Assembly: GCF_021391395.1 (NCBI RefSeq)
Contig: NZ_CP090059.1
Coordinates: forward strand, 3,457,001-3,521,000
Origin: Sphingomonas cannabina
GTDB lineage: Bacteria > Pseudomonadota > Alphaproteobacteria > Sphingomonadales > Sphingomonadaceae
Reading direction: 5' to 3'
DNA: 64,000 nt
The notes under the pieces are model-generated. The model was given only the letters and a program-made list of their open reading frames with translations, had not been told where the DNA came from and searched no databases. Position 1 is the first letter of the stretch. Each line of letters opens with the position of its first letter. Shown here piece by piece: positions 45,085 to 52,644 of this stretch. The translations under genes and the position numbers were made by a program.

Positions 45085-45662
45085 GCGAACCGCCCGCACT
45101 CGTTCTCGCCTCCACTTCGCCGCGCCGGCTCGAGCTGCTCGCGCGGCTCGGCATCGCGCCGGCCCGGCTCGCCGCGCCCGACATCGACGAGACGCCGCTC
45201 AAGGGCGAGCTGCCCAAACCCTACGTCCTGCGCCTCGCCGAGGCCAAGGCCCGCGCGGTCGAACGCACGCCGGACGAGATCGTCCTCGCCGGCGACACCA
45301 CCGTCGCCGTCGGCCGACGCATCCTGGAGAAGCCGCGCGACGAAGCGGACCTCCGCCGGATGCTCGGCCTGCTCTCCGGCCGGCGCCACGCCTGTTTCTC
45401 GGCGGTCTGCGTGATCGACCGCGAGGGCCGCGCGCGGCTGCGCGTCTCGCAGACCGTCGTCGCCTTCAAGCGCCTCAGCGACGCCGAGATCGACTGGTAT
45501 GTCGCCAGCGGCGAAGGCATGGGCAAAGCGGGCGGCTATGCCATCCAGGGCCGCGCCGAGGCGTTCGTGCGCTTCCTGTCCGGCAGCCATTCGGGCGTGG
45601 TCGGCCTGCCCGTCTATGAGACGCGCGCGCTGCTCAGTGCCGCGGGCTATCCGCTTGGCTGA
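45081..45662 (+). CDS. maf: Maf-family nucleoside triphosphate pyrophosphatase (apparent CTG start)
   Basis: About 193 residues. Maf signature [19 protein letters not shown] at the N-terminus, then [44 protein letters not shown] and [16 protein letters not shown]. The frame is complete from the first residues of the fold, but no ATG, GTG or TTG exists upstream of LVLAST in this frame. The best candidate is CTG at 45081 overlapping the infA stop as CTGA, in the usual ATGA-type coupling position; ATC at 45078 is another possibility. Maf proteins hydrolyse m7GTP, dTTP/UTP or pseudo-UTP and affect septum formation. Confidence 0.88.
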   Translation: MSEPPALVLASTSPRRLELLARLGIAPARLAAPDIDETPLKGELPKPYVLRLAEAKARAVERTPDEIVLAGDTTVAVGRRILEKPRDEADLRRMLGLLSGRRHACFSAVCVIDREGRARLRVSQTVVAFKRLSDAEIDWYVASGEGMGKAGGYAIQGRAEAFVRFLSGSHSGVVGLPVYETRALLSAAGYPLG

Positions 45663-46611
45663 GTGGCTGGTCGAGGCCGGCATCGGCGAAACCCGCGCCG
45701 TGCTGGTCGAGGGCGATCGCATCCTGGAAGCACGGATCATTCCCGACGGTGAGCTGATCGCCGGGACGGTGGTGGAGGCGCGCCTCGTCGCCCGTATCCC
45801 TGAGCGGGGTCAGGGCATCGTCGCCTGGGACGGGCATGAGGCGCTGGTGTCGCCCCTCCCCGCCGGCGTCACCGAGGGGGCGCTCACCCGCGTCGAGATC
45901 GTCCGGCCGGCCATCCCCGAGCCCGGCAAGCCCAAGCGCGCCCGCGCCCGCCCCAGCGATGCCGAGCCCGCACCGGCACCGTCGCTCGACGGGCGCGCGC
46001 TGCGGCACACGGACCCCGACCTGCTCGAGGCGGCCGGATGGTCCGAGCTGATCGAGGAGGCCGCCACGGGCGTGGTCGCGTTTCCCGGCGGCGAGCTCCG
46101 CATCGCGCTGACACCGGCGATGACGCTGATCGACGTCGACGGCACGCTCGCGTCCGCGCCGCTCGCGATCGCCGGCGCGCGAGCCGCGGCCGAAGCGATC
46201 CGCCGCCTCGACATCGCCGGCTCGATCGGCATCGACCTCCCGGGCGGGGCCGACAAGGCCGTGCGCCACGCCGCAGCGGAGGCGATCGACGCCGCACTGC
46301 CGCAGCCGTTCGAGCGCACCGCCGTCAACGGCTTCGGCTTCGTCCAGATCGTCCGCCCGCGCCGCCGCCGATCGCTGCCCGAGATTTACGCGATGGAGCC
46401 GGCGCCCGCCCATGCCCGCGCGCTCCTCCGCCGCGCCGAGCGCACATCCGGCGCGGGCGCGCGGACGCTCACGGCGCACCCGGCGGTGATCGCCGCGATC
46501 GCTCCCGGCTGGCGGGAGGAGCTGGCCCGCCGCCTCGGCACCGAAATCGTCTTGCGCGAGGACGCGTCGCTCACCATGTCCGGCGGGCATGTCCAGGCCC
46601 AATTCGCATGA
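45655..46611 (+). CDS. ribonuclease E/G-like protein
   Basis: 318 residues from TTG at 45655, overlapping the maf stop by eight bases. RNase E/G-type core: ETRAVLVEGDRILEARI at the start, an S1-like stretch GTVVEARLVARIPERGQGIVAWDGHEALV, and the catalytic part with ALTPAMTLIDVDGTLA (Mg-binding Asp of the family), RRLDIAGSIGIDLPGG and the following AVNGFGFVQIVRPRRRRSL. It is shorter than RNase E and lacks the Zn-link and C-terminal scaffold, so it is the short RNase G-like form usual next to maf in sphingomonads. Confidence 0.85.
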   Translation: MAEWLVEAGIGETRAVLVEGDRILEARIIPDGELIAGTVVEARLVARIPERGQGIVAWDGHEALVSPLPAGVTEGALTRVEIVRPAIPEPGKPKRARARPSDAEPAPAPSLDGRALRHTDPDLLEAAGWSELIEEAATGVVAFPGGELRIALTPAMTLIDVDGTLASAPLAIAGARAAAEAIRRLDIAGSIGIDLPGGADKAVRHAAAEAIDAALPQPFERTAVNGFGFVQIVRPRRRRSLPEIYAMEPAPAHARALLRRAERTSGAGARTLTAHPAVIAAIAPGWREELARRLGTEIVLREDASLTMSGGHVQAQFA

Positions 46612-46774
46612 TCTCTGCCCGCTGTGCGGCAAGCCGACCGATCCCGGGCTCGCGCCCTTCTGCAGCCAGGGCTGCCGCGACCGCGACCTGCTGAACTGGC
46701 TCGGCGAGGGCTATCGCCTGCCGGGCCCGCCGGTCGATCCGGCGGGGCTAGACAGCCCCGAAAGCCGCGACTAA
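46589..46774 (+). CDS. yacG: DNA gyrase inhibitor YacG
   Basis: 61 residues. Zinc ribbon CPLCGKPTDPGLAPFCSQGCRDRDLLNWL: Cys-x2-Cys and Cys-x3-Cys ligands intact. It binds GyrB and inhibits gyrase in other bacteria. It starts within the last 23 bases of the RNase E/G-like gene, in another frame. Last protein gene of the infA operon, 31 bp before tRNA-Phe. Confidence 0.93.
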   Translation: MSRPNSHDLCPLCGKPTDPGLAPFCSQGCRDRDLLNWLGEGYRLPGPPVDPAGLDSPESRD

Positions 46775-46805
46775 AGGCGACGCTCCTTCGCGGCACGCCG
46801 TGAAT

Positions 46806-46881
46806 GCCCAGGTAGCTCAGTTGGTAGAGCATGCGACTGAAAATCGCAGTGTCGGTGGTTCGATCCCGCCCCTGGGCACCA
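46806..46881 (+). tRNA. tRNA-Phe (anticodon GAA)
   Basis: 76 nt with encoded CCA. Acceptor GCCCAGG pairs with CCTGGGC, discriminator A. D arm GCTC...GAGC, anticodon stem TGCGA/TCGCA with loop CTGAAAA giving GAA, T arm with GGTTCGATCC. It follows the infA-yacG operon directly. Confidence 0.97.
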
Positions 46882-46920
46882 TCTTCCTGAAACCATCCTA
46901 TTCGGATCGAAACAGCTTCG

Positions 46921-46995
46921 GTGCTCCTGCAAAGGCAGGAGCTCAGGCCGCGAGCGACACGTTCATGATCCAGCGCTCCTGCCTCCGCAGAAGCA
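46921..46995. repeat. intergenic inverted repeat, family R5 (decayed copy, inverted relative to 52542-52616)
   Basis: GTGCTCCTGCAAAGGCAGGAGC at the left and GCTCCTGCCTCCGCAGAAGCAC at the right. The central CAGGCCGCGAGCGACACG...GATCCAGCG is the reverse complement of the centre of the R5 copy at 52542-52616. Confidence 0.8.
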
Positions 46996-47071
46996 CGAAG
47001 GTGCGCCAATCTCAGCAGGCGGCGACCCGCGCGACGCTACGCGGGGGCGAGACACTCCGACATCCGCGGCG

Positions 47072-48070
47072 TCATTTTACCTGGAAGCCGGCCCAGAACG
47101 GGTCCGCGCGGTCGATCCAGATCGTGTTGAATCCGGTGGCAATCGCCGAGCCTTCGATCGAAGGGATAATCGCCGGTTGGTCGCTCAGCGTCACCGCCTG
47201 CTCGATGCGGCCGACGAAGCGGCTGCCGATATAGCTTTCGTGGACGAACCGGTCGCCGACCGCGAGCCGGCCCGTTGCCGCCAGATGCGCCAGCCGCGCC
47301 GAGGTGCCGGTGCCGCACGGGCTGCGATCGATCGCCTTGTCGCCGTAGAAGACGGCGTTGCGGCCGTCGGCGCCCTCGCCCTTCGGCCGGTCGGCCCAGA
47401 GGATATGGCTGACCCCGCGGATCGTCGGATCGAGCGGATGGACGGGCTCGAACGTCTCGCGGATGGCGGCGCGGATGCGGCCGCTCAAGTCGACGAGCCT
47501 CGACGCGCCCATGTCGTCGAGGCCGGTATAGGCGCCCTGCGGCTCGATGATCGCGTAATAGTTGCCGCCATAGGCGACGTCGATCGACAATGGGCCGATC
47601 CCTTCCACGTCCACGACGATGCCGCGCGCCGCGACATATGCCGGGACGTTGGTGATGCGGACCGATGTCACCTTCTCGCCGGCGGTTTCATAGGCGATGT
47701 CGATGACGCCGGCGGGCACTTCGATGCGGAGATTTCCCGGCGTCGCCGGCTGGATGAGCCCGTGCTCGAGGCCGAAGGTGACGATGCCGATCGTGCCGTG
47801 GCCGCACATCGGCAGGCAGCCGCTGGTCTCGATGAACAGGATGCCGATGTCGTTTTCGGGCTGCGTCGGCGGATAGAGGAATCCGCCCGACATCATGTCG
47901 TGCCCGCGCGGTTCGAAGCACAGGCCGGTGCGGATCCAGTCGAAGCGGGCGAGAAAATCCTGCCGCCGCTCGGACATCGAGCCGCCCTTCAGCAGCGGTG
48001 CCCCGCCCGCCACCAGGCGGACGGGATTGCCGGCGGTGTGGCCATCGATGCAGAAGAAGGTGTGGCGCAT
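47072..48070 (-). CDS. 4-hydroxyproline 2-epimerase (proline racemase family)
   Basis: 332 residues, usual size. Two-base acid/base enzyme with both catalytic cysteines present: Cys89 in LPMCGHGTIG and Cys252 in DRSPCGTGTSARL. This Cys/Cys pair fits epimerases and excludes the trans-3-hydroxyproline dehydratase variant, where the first residue is Ser or the second is Thr. Family members convert trans-4-hydroxy-L-proline to cis-4-hydroxy-D-proline. The gene follows the DHDPS-family gene by 9 bp in a two-gene operon controlled by a palindromic operator. D-hydroxyproline oxidase and 2-oxoglutarate semialdehyde dehydrogenase are not in the window. Confidence 0.9.
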   Translation of the reverse strand: MRHTFFCIDGHTAGNPVRLVAGGAPLLKGGSMSERRQDFLARFDWIRTGLCFEPRGHDMMSGGFLYPPTQPENDIGILFIETSGCLPMCGHGTIGIVTFGLEHGLIQPATPGNLRIEVPAGVIDIAYETAGEKVTSVRITNVPAYVAARGIVVDVEGIGPLSIDVAYGGNYYAIIEPQGAYTGLDDMGASRLVDLSGRIRAAIRETFEPVHPLDPTIRGVSHILWADRPKGEGADGRNAVFYGDKAIDRSPCGTGTSARLAHLAATGRLAVGDRFVHESYIGSRFVGRIEQAVTLSDQPAIIPSIEGSAIATGFNTIWIDRADPFWAGFQVK

Positions 48071-48079
48071 CGTCGTGCG

Positions 48080-49009
48080 TCAGGCCGCCGCTTCCGCCGC
48101 CACGGCCGCGGCGGACAGGTCCGGCCGCGTCGCCGCCGCCTTCTCGACCATGGCGATCACCTGCGCGCGGCGCTCGCCCTGCAGCACCAGGCGCGGCGGC
48201 AGCACGCGCTCGGACCCGCGGCCCATCACCTGCTCGGCCAGCTTGATCGACTGGACCAGGTCGTGCTCGGCATCGAGATGCAGCAGCGGCATGAACCAGC
48301 GGTAGATTTCCAGCGCCTTGGCATGGTCGCCGCGCTCGAAGGCGGCGACGAGCTCGACTGATTCCTTCGGGAAGGCGTTGGTGAGGCCCGACACCCAGCC
48401 CTGCGCGCCGAGGTACAGGCTCTCCAGCGCGACGTCGTCGAGGCCGGCGAACAGCGTGTAGCGGTCGCCGAACGCGTTGCGGAAATCGGTGAAGCGGCGG
48501 GTGTCCGGCGCCGATTCCTTGACCGCGACGATGTTCTTCACGTCGATCAGCGCGGTCAGCACTTCGGCACCGATCACCGTGCGATAGGCCGGCGGGTTGC
48601 TGTAGAGCATGATCGGCAGGCCGGTCTGATCGGCCACGCCCTTGAAATGCGCGACCAGCTCGTGCGGCTTGGGCACATAGACCATCGGCGGCAGCAGCAT
48701 CAGGCCGTCGGCGCCAGCCTTCTCGGCCGCCTGCGCGTAGCGGACGGCGCGGCGCGTGTCATACTCCGACACGCCGGTGATCACCGGAACGCGCCCCGCC
48801 ACCACCTCGACGATCGCGGAGAGTACCGACACCTTTTCGGCATATTCCAGGGAATTGTTCTCGCCGACCGTGCCCAGCGCGATCACGCCGGTCACGCCGT
48901 CGCGGATCAGATCGTCGACGACGCGCTGCGTGTCGGCGAGATCGATCGACAGATCCTCGCGCAGCTGCGTGGTGACTGCCGGAAATACGCCCTTCCAACC
49001 AATTGCCAT
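48080..49009 (-). CDS. DHDPS-family lyase, probable 1-pyrroline-4-hydroxy-2-carboxylate deaminase
   Basis: 309 residues, a class I TIM-barrel aldolase/lyase fold. Schiff-base Lys164 in NIVAVKESAPDT and Tyr136 in IMLYSNPPAYR are present. The substrate-loop motif IALGTVGENNSLEYAEK is like that of hydroxyproline-pathway deaminases rather than true DapA (which has GTTGE). In the hydroxyproline pathway this enzyme turns 1-pyrroline-4-hydroxy-2-carboxylate into 2-oxoglutarate semialdehyde. Co-transcription with the epimerase supports this. Other DHDPS-family lyases (KDG or KDX dehydratase/aldolase) remain possible. Confidence 0.8.
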   Translation of the reverse strand: MAIGWKGVFPAVTTQLREDLSIDLADTQRVVDDLIRDGVTGVIALGTVGENNSLEYAEKVSVLSAIVEVVAGRVPVITGVSEYDTRRAVRYAQAAEKAGADGLMLLPPMVYVPKPHELVAHFKGVADQTGLPIMLYSNPPAYRTVIGAEVLTALIDVKNIVAVKESAPDTRRFTDFRNAFGDRYTLFAGLDDVALESLYLGAQGWVSGLTNAFPKESVELVAAFERGDHAKALEIYRWFMPLLHLDAEHDLVQSIKLAEQVMGRGSERVLPPRLVLQGERRAQVIAMVEKAAATRPDLSAAAVAAEAAA

Positions 49010-49037
49010 GATGCTCTACCTGCGTTCTTGTTTATCA

Positions 49038-49055
49038 AATATCGTATACGATATT
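49038..49055. promoter_or_regulatory. GntR-type operator, site A (perfect 18-bp palindrome)
   Basis: AATATCGTATACGATATT, perfectly symmetrical, 29 bp upstream of the DHDPS-family gene start. Copies with 13-15 of 18 matching positions lie upstream of the TonB receptor (52438), the GH127 operon (59387) and between the GntR regulator and S9 peptidase genes (60364). Confidence 0.8.
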
Positions 49056-49099
49056 ACCAACGCATGCACAAGAGGGCTTCCGCACCGCAGCAATGATTT

Positions 49100-49501
49100 T
49101 TACCACACAGGATCCGGTGGAATCGGATCGTCCAGGTCACCGGCGAAGGGCTGCAGGTGATCGATCACGCAGCGCGGACCGGGAATCTGGGTCGGCGTCG
49201 TCCGCGATTGGACCTTGTCCCCTTCGCAATAGCCGGCCCCGGTGGTCTCGATCGCGACGATCGAGAAGCGGTTGAGGCCGGGACACTCACCGCCCTTGAA
49301 CACCGCGATATAGGATTGCCGGCGGTCGGGCTGGCCGCGGAAGTAGAGGCGGCCGTCGTCCCGCACGACCGGCGCCGCGACCAAGCCCTGGGGCACACAG
49401 CGCCTGGCTCGCGCCGCGTCCTCCCGTGCCGCAGCCGGGCCGACGGCAAGCAGCAGCGATAGGATCAGGGTGGTATTCCTCAGTATGGATTCCCGGGACA
49501 T
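49100..49501 (-). CDS. small exported cysteine-containing protein (DUF6491-like)
   Basis: 133 residues with a signal peptide (NTTLILSLLLAVGPAAA). The mature part RRCVPQGLVAAPVVRDDGRLYFRG, then GGECPGLNRFSIVAIETTGAGYCEGDKV and GPRCVIDHLQPFAGD, resembles DUF6491-type periplasmic proteins with four cysteines likely paired in disulfides. The function is unknown. It lies downstream of the TonB receptor beyond a terminator, so probably has its own promoter. No copy of the GntR palindrome is near it. Confidence 0.6.
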   Translation of the reverse strand: MSRESILRNTTLILSLLLAVGPAAAREDAARARRCVPQGLVAAPVVRDDGRLYFRGQPDRRQSYIAVFKGGECPGLNRFSIVAIETTGAGYCEGDKVQSRTTPTQIPGPRCVIDHLQPFAGDLDDPIPPDPVW

Positions 49502-49580
49502 GGATTACCTCCCAAAGAAAATGATCGTCCCCAAGATCGCCGGTATGGATGGTAGGACGATATGCGTAGCCTTCAAACGA

Positions 49581-49611
49581 AAAGAGCCACGGCGTCTTGC
49601 GCCATGGCTCC
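49581..49611 (-). terminator. rho-independent terminator of the TonB receptor gene
   Basis: On the minus strand GAGCCATGGCG, loop CAAGA, CGCCGTGGCTC, then TTTTCGTTT; one G-T type mismatch in an 11-bp stem. It lies 34 bp after the receptor stop. Confidence 0.85.
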
Positions 49612-49644
49612 TTTCATCATGCCGCCGCCGTGCCGGCGATCGCC

Positions 49645-52395
49645 TCAGAACCGGAAACGGACACTGCCTTGCACCGTCCGCGCCAGGGTACGGACACCCA
49701 GCGGCAGCAGATTCTGCTGACCGAAATAGCGATAGACATCGTTGCCGAGCAGGTTCGTCCCTTCGAGGGAAAAGGTCATGAACTTGACGGGAGTGTAGTT
49801 GATCGCCGCGTCGAGCCGATAGGTATCGTCGTTGTACCAGGAATATTCCGGATTGTCGGTCCACACCCACAGGCGATAAGGGGAGCGATAATTGAACGCG
49901 ACGCGCGTGCTGAACTTCGGCGTATCATAATAAAGAGCCGCGTTGGCCGTCCACTTCGAAGTATCGACAGAATCGAACGCACCCGGAAAATCCTCGGGAT
50001 AGGGATATTCGACGCGAGCGCGGATGATGCGAGTCACATTCAAGCTGGCGCCGAAGTTCTTCCAGAAGCCCGGCAGGAAATCGAAGAAGCTCTGAACCGC
50101 GGCCTCCGCGCCGATGAACTCGCCATCGCCGGCGTTACGCTGTTGGGCGACGGTGCCGCTGCGGCCGGGTAGCCCATAGGCGGCAAGATCGTCCACGATT
50201 TCGGCGCTATAGTAGGTCCAGTTGGTGACCTTCTTGTAGTATCCCGCCAGCGACGCGGACCCGGCGCGACCGAAATAATGTTCCAGGCTGCCGTCGATCG
50301 CCCATTCCTTCTGCGCCTTCAGATCGGGATTGCCGGCATCGACGCGCGGGTTCGCGGCATTGGGATCGACGAAATAGAAGGGACGAAGATCGTAGAAGCT
50401 CGGCCGCGAGACATTGGTGGTGTAGGACAGGCGGAGCTGGGTCTTGGAATCGAAGTGCAGCGTGCTCGTGACGCTGGGCAGATAATCCATGAAATTGCCG
50501 CGGCCGGTCGCCTGTTCGATGATCAGCGCATTTTCCGGGGCGGGGGAGATGCGATAGTTGAAACTGTTCGACACGCCCCAGGTATTGACCGCGCGCAAAC
50601 CGATGACGCCATCGATCGGGAAGCCGACATCCAGTCCGTAGTTGAGCTGCGCATAGGCGGCAAAAGTGTTTTCGGTCGACCGGAACGTCTGCCCCTGATC
50701 GCTCGGCGGCAGTTCGCTCGCGAAACGCTCCGCATTCCCCGGATCGGTTACCTGGATATACTCGCGGACCGCGGTGATGTTGGCGAGCAGCACCGGGCCG
50801 GGAATGCGATACCATTGCGGCGATCCGTCGAGGTCCGGACCGATCATCGCCGCCTGATCGCCCCCCGGCAGAGCCGTGAGCGGAGCAGCCACGCCATTGA
50901 CGCGCGGAAAACCGTCGCGATAGCCGTAGTAGCGGTCGACCTTGCGCCGGTTGTAACGCACGCCGGCCTGCAGCGAACGCAGGAAGCTGTCATTGCTCAG
51001 CGTCAGCGTCAGGTCGGCCTGGGTCGCGAACTCCTTGTTCTTGGAGTCGCCGGCATTGTCCTGGAAGCGATCGACGCCGTAGACCGAGACATCGTCGAGA
51101 TCGACGCCGTTGAGGGTGATCGACGGGATCGGCCGCGAATAATTGTTCGAGACGAAGTCGATCGTCGCCGAGGCCAGATTCTGCGGGCGCAGGATCTGCT
51201 GGACGAAATAATAGCTGTCATTGCTCCAGTTGTACTGCGCGCCGAAGTGGAGCTGCGCCCGGTCGCCCTTCCAGTTCGCCTCGAAGTTCGTGGTGTAGAG
51301 GTTGGATTCGAGCGAGTTGTAAGTGCCTTCGATATAGGCCCGGACACCGTTGGGATCGGCAATGGTCAGCTTGCTGATCGTCTGCCCGTCGGGCATCAAT
51401 TCGATGCCGCTGAACTGCGTGTTCCATTCGCGATTGAGCGTCCACATCTTGTCGATCGAACGCTTTTCCCGCGAACCGAGGTAGCCGCCCTCCAGCACGA
51501 ACTCCAGTTTGTCCGAAGGTTTCCATTGGAGCACGACGTTGACCGAGGGGCGCGTGACATGCCCGCTCTCCAGCCCATATTGGGTGCGATAGGGGATGAC
51601 GATGTTCCGCAGGTTGGCGGGAAGATTGTATAGGGGACTGTTCGGATCCGCCTCGCAGCAGACGGTATCCGGCGATTCGCTCTCGACGTAGTTTTCCCGG
51701 TAGAAGGTCTTGGTCCACGATCCGTTGACCAGAAAGCCCAGTTCGCCGATCCCCGTCTCGAAACGGTCTCCGACAAGAAGGCTGCCGTAGGGACTGACCT
51801 TTTTCGCGAATTCGTCATAGGCGCCACGTGCGCTGCCCGCGATCGTCCATCCCTTCTTGAGGTCCAGCGGGCGCCGCAGCTCGACATTGACGGTTCCGGC
51901 AACGCCGCCTTCCACCTGATCGGCCGTGCGCGTCTTGTAGACCTCGACGGATTTCAGCAGCTCGGCGGGAATATCGGCGAGGTTGAGCGAGCGCTCCGTC
52001 CCCAGGTTGGTGTTGTTGCCGTTGATCGTCGTCTGCACCTGGCTGAGGCCGCGGATGGTGACGCTCTGCCCCTGCCCGCGCTCGCGATCGATCTGCACGC
52101 CGGTCACGCGTGAGAGCGCCTCGGGTACATTGTTGTCCGGCAACTTGCCGGCGTCTTCCGCGACGACGGAATCGACGATCTGCTTGGCGTTCTTCTTCTT
52201 GGTCGAAGCCGCCTCGACGCTGCCGCGGACGCCGATCACGAGGATGTCCGACGCGTTCCCTTCCTGGTCGGACGGCAGCGTAGCAGTCTGGTCTGATGAA
52301 TCGGAGGCCACTTGCGCCAATGCCATCGGCGAGATCGAGGCGAGCGCGAAGACCGGCAGCGCGGTCGACATCCTGAGCAGCGTAAGTGACTTCAT
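49645..52395 (-). CDS. TonB-dependent outer-membrane receptor
   Basis: 916 residues from ATG at 52395 (AAGGGGGG upstream; a TTG two codons earlier is less likely). Signal peptide MKSLTLLRMSTALPVFALASISPMALAQ. Plug domain: ILVIGVRGSVEAASTKKKNAKQIVDSVVAEDAGKLPDNNVPEALSRVTGVQI, then ETV-type segments. Beta-barrel with the family C-terminal signature ...FEGTNLLGNDVYRYFG and the terminal Phe (SVRFRF). The VIGVRGS/EDAGKLPDNNV pattern belongs to the sphingomonad and xanthomonad sugar-receptor class. It would import oligosaccharides or glycopeptides. Operator site B lies upstream. Confidence 0.95.
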   Translation of the reverse strand: MKSLTLLRMSTALPVFALASISPMALAQVASDSSDQTATLPSDQEGNASDILVIGVRGSVEAASTKKKNAKQIVDSVVAEDAGKLPDNNVPEALSRVTGVQIDRERGQGQSVTIRGLSQVQTTINGNNTNLGTERSLNLADIPAELLKSVEVYKTRTADQVEGGVAGTVNVELRRPLDLKKGWTIAGSARGAYDEFAKKVSPYGSLLVGDRFETGIGELGFLVNGSWTKTFYRENYVESESPDTVCCEADPNSPLYNLPANLRNIVIPYRTQYGLESGHVTRPSVNVVLQWKPSDKLEFVLEGGYLGSREKRSIDKMWTLNREWNTQFSGIELMPDGQTISKLTIADPNGVRAYIEGTYNSLESNLYTTNFEANWKGDRAQLHFGAQYNWSNDSYYFVQQILRPQNLASATIDFVSNNYSRPIPSITLNGVDLDDVSVYGVDRFQDNAGDSKNKEFATQADLTLTLSNDSFLRSLQAGVRYNRRKVDRYYGYRDGFPRVNGVAAPLTALPGGDQAAMIGPDLDGSPQWYRIPGPVLLANITAVREYIQVTDPGNAERFASELPPSDQGQTFRSTENTFAAYAQLNYGLDVGFPIDGVIGLRAVNTWGVSNSFNYRISPAPENALIIEQATGRGNFMDYLPSVTSTLHFDSKTQLRLSYTTNVSRPSFYDLRPFYFVDPNAANPRVDAGNPDLKAQKEWAIDGSLEHYFGRAGSASLAGYYKKVTNWTYYSAEIVDDLAAYGLPGRSGTVAQQRNAGDGEFIGAEAAVQSFFDFLPGFWKNFGASLNVTRIIRARVEYPYPEDFPGAFDSVDTSKWTANAALYYDTPKFSTRVAFNYRSPYRLWVWTDNPEYSWYNDDTYRLDAAINYTPVKFMTFSLEGTNLLGNDVYRYFGQQNLLPLGVRTLARTVQGSVRFRF

Positions 52396-52437
52396 CCCCA
52401 AACCCCCCTTTTGTTTTTCGGGTCAAACGCCCTACTT

Positions 52438-52455
52438 TATATCGTATACAAACTA
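52438..52455. promoter_or_regulatory. GntR-type operator, site B
   Basis: TATATCGTATACAAACTA: the full ATCGTATAC core with a degenerate right half (13 of 18 positions match site A), 43 bp upstream of the TonB receptor start. Confidence 0.65.
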
Positions 52456-52541
52456 TATTATTCTGAGGGAGTCAACAGGGTTGTCACGGAGGGGAAACAA
52501 GTGGAGGTGGCGGCTCCGCCCGGTTCGGACAAAGCGGACTC

Positions 52542-52616
52542 GTGCTCCTGCGAAGGCAGGAGCGTTGGATCGCGGGCACATCGCTCGCGGCCTGGCTCCT
52601 GCCTTCGCAGGAGCAC
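52542..52616. repeat. intergenic inverted repeat, family R5 (copy 1)
   Basis: GTGCTCCTGCGAAGGCAGGAGC and its complement GCTCCTGCCTTCGCAGGAGCAC, separated by a centre with a further short hairpin. It lies between the GH43 gene and the TonB receptor promoter and may end transcription of the GH127 operon. Confidence 0.85.
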
Positions 52617-52644
52617 TCTGCTTCTATCTGAAGGGGGGTAGAAG

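Noticed and set aside
46800..47234. Plus-strand frame of 144 codons starting NAQVAQLVEHATENRSVGGSIPPLG
   Set aside because: This is tRNA-Phe and the R5 repeat read as protein.
47072..48070. trans-3-hydroxyproline dehydratase or proline racemase as identity of the proline racemase-family protein
   Set aside because: Both catalytic cysteines are present, which argues against the dehydratase variant; co-transcription with a deaminase-type DHDPS gene favours 4-hydroxyproline epimerase over proline racemase.
23194..52616. Inverted repeats as a CRISPR array or IS termini
   Set aside because: Copies are dispersed singly in different gaps, with internal symmetry and no regular spacers, no cas genes and no transposase frame between them.
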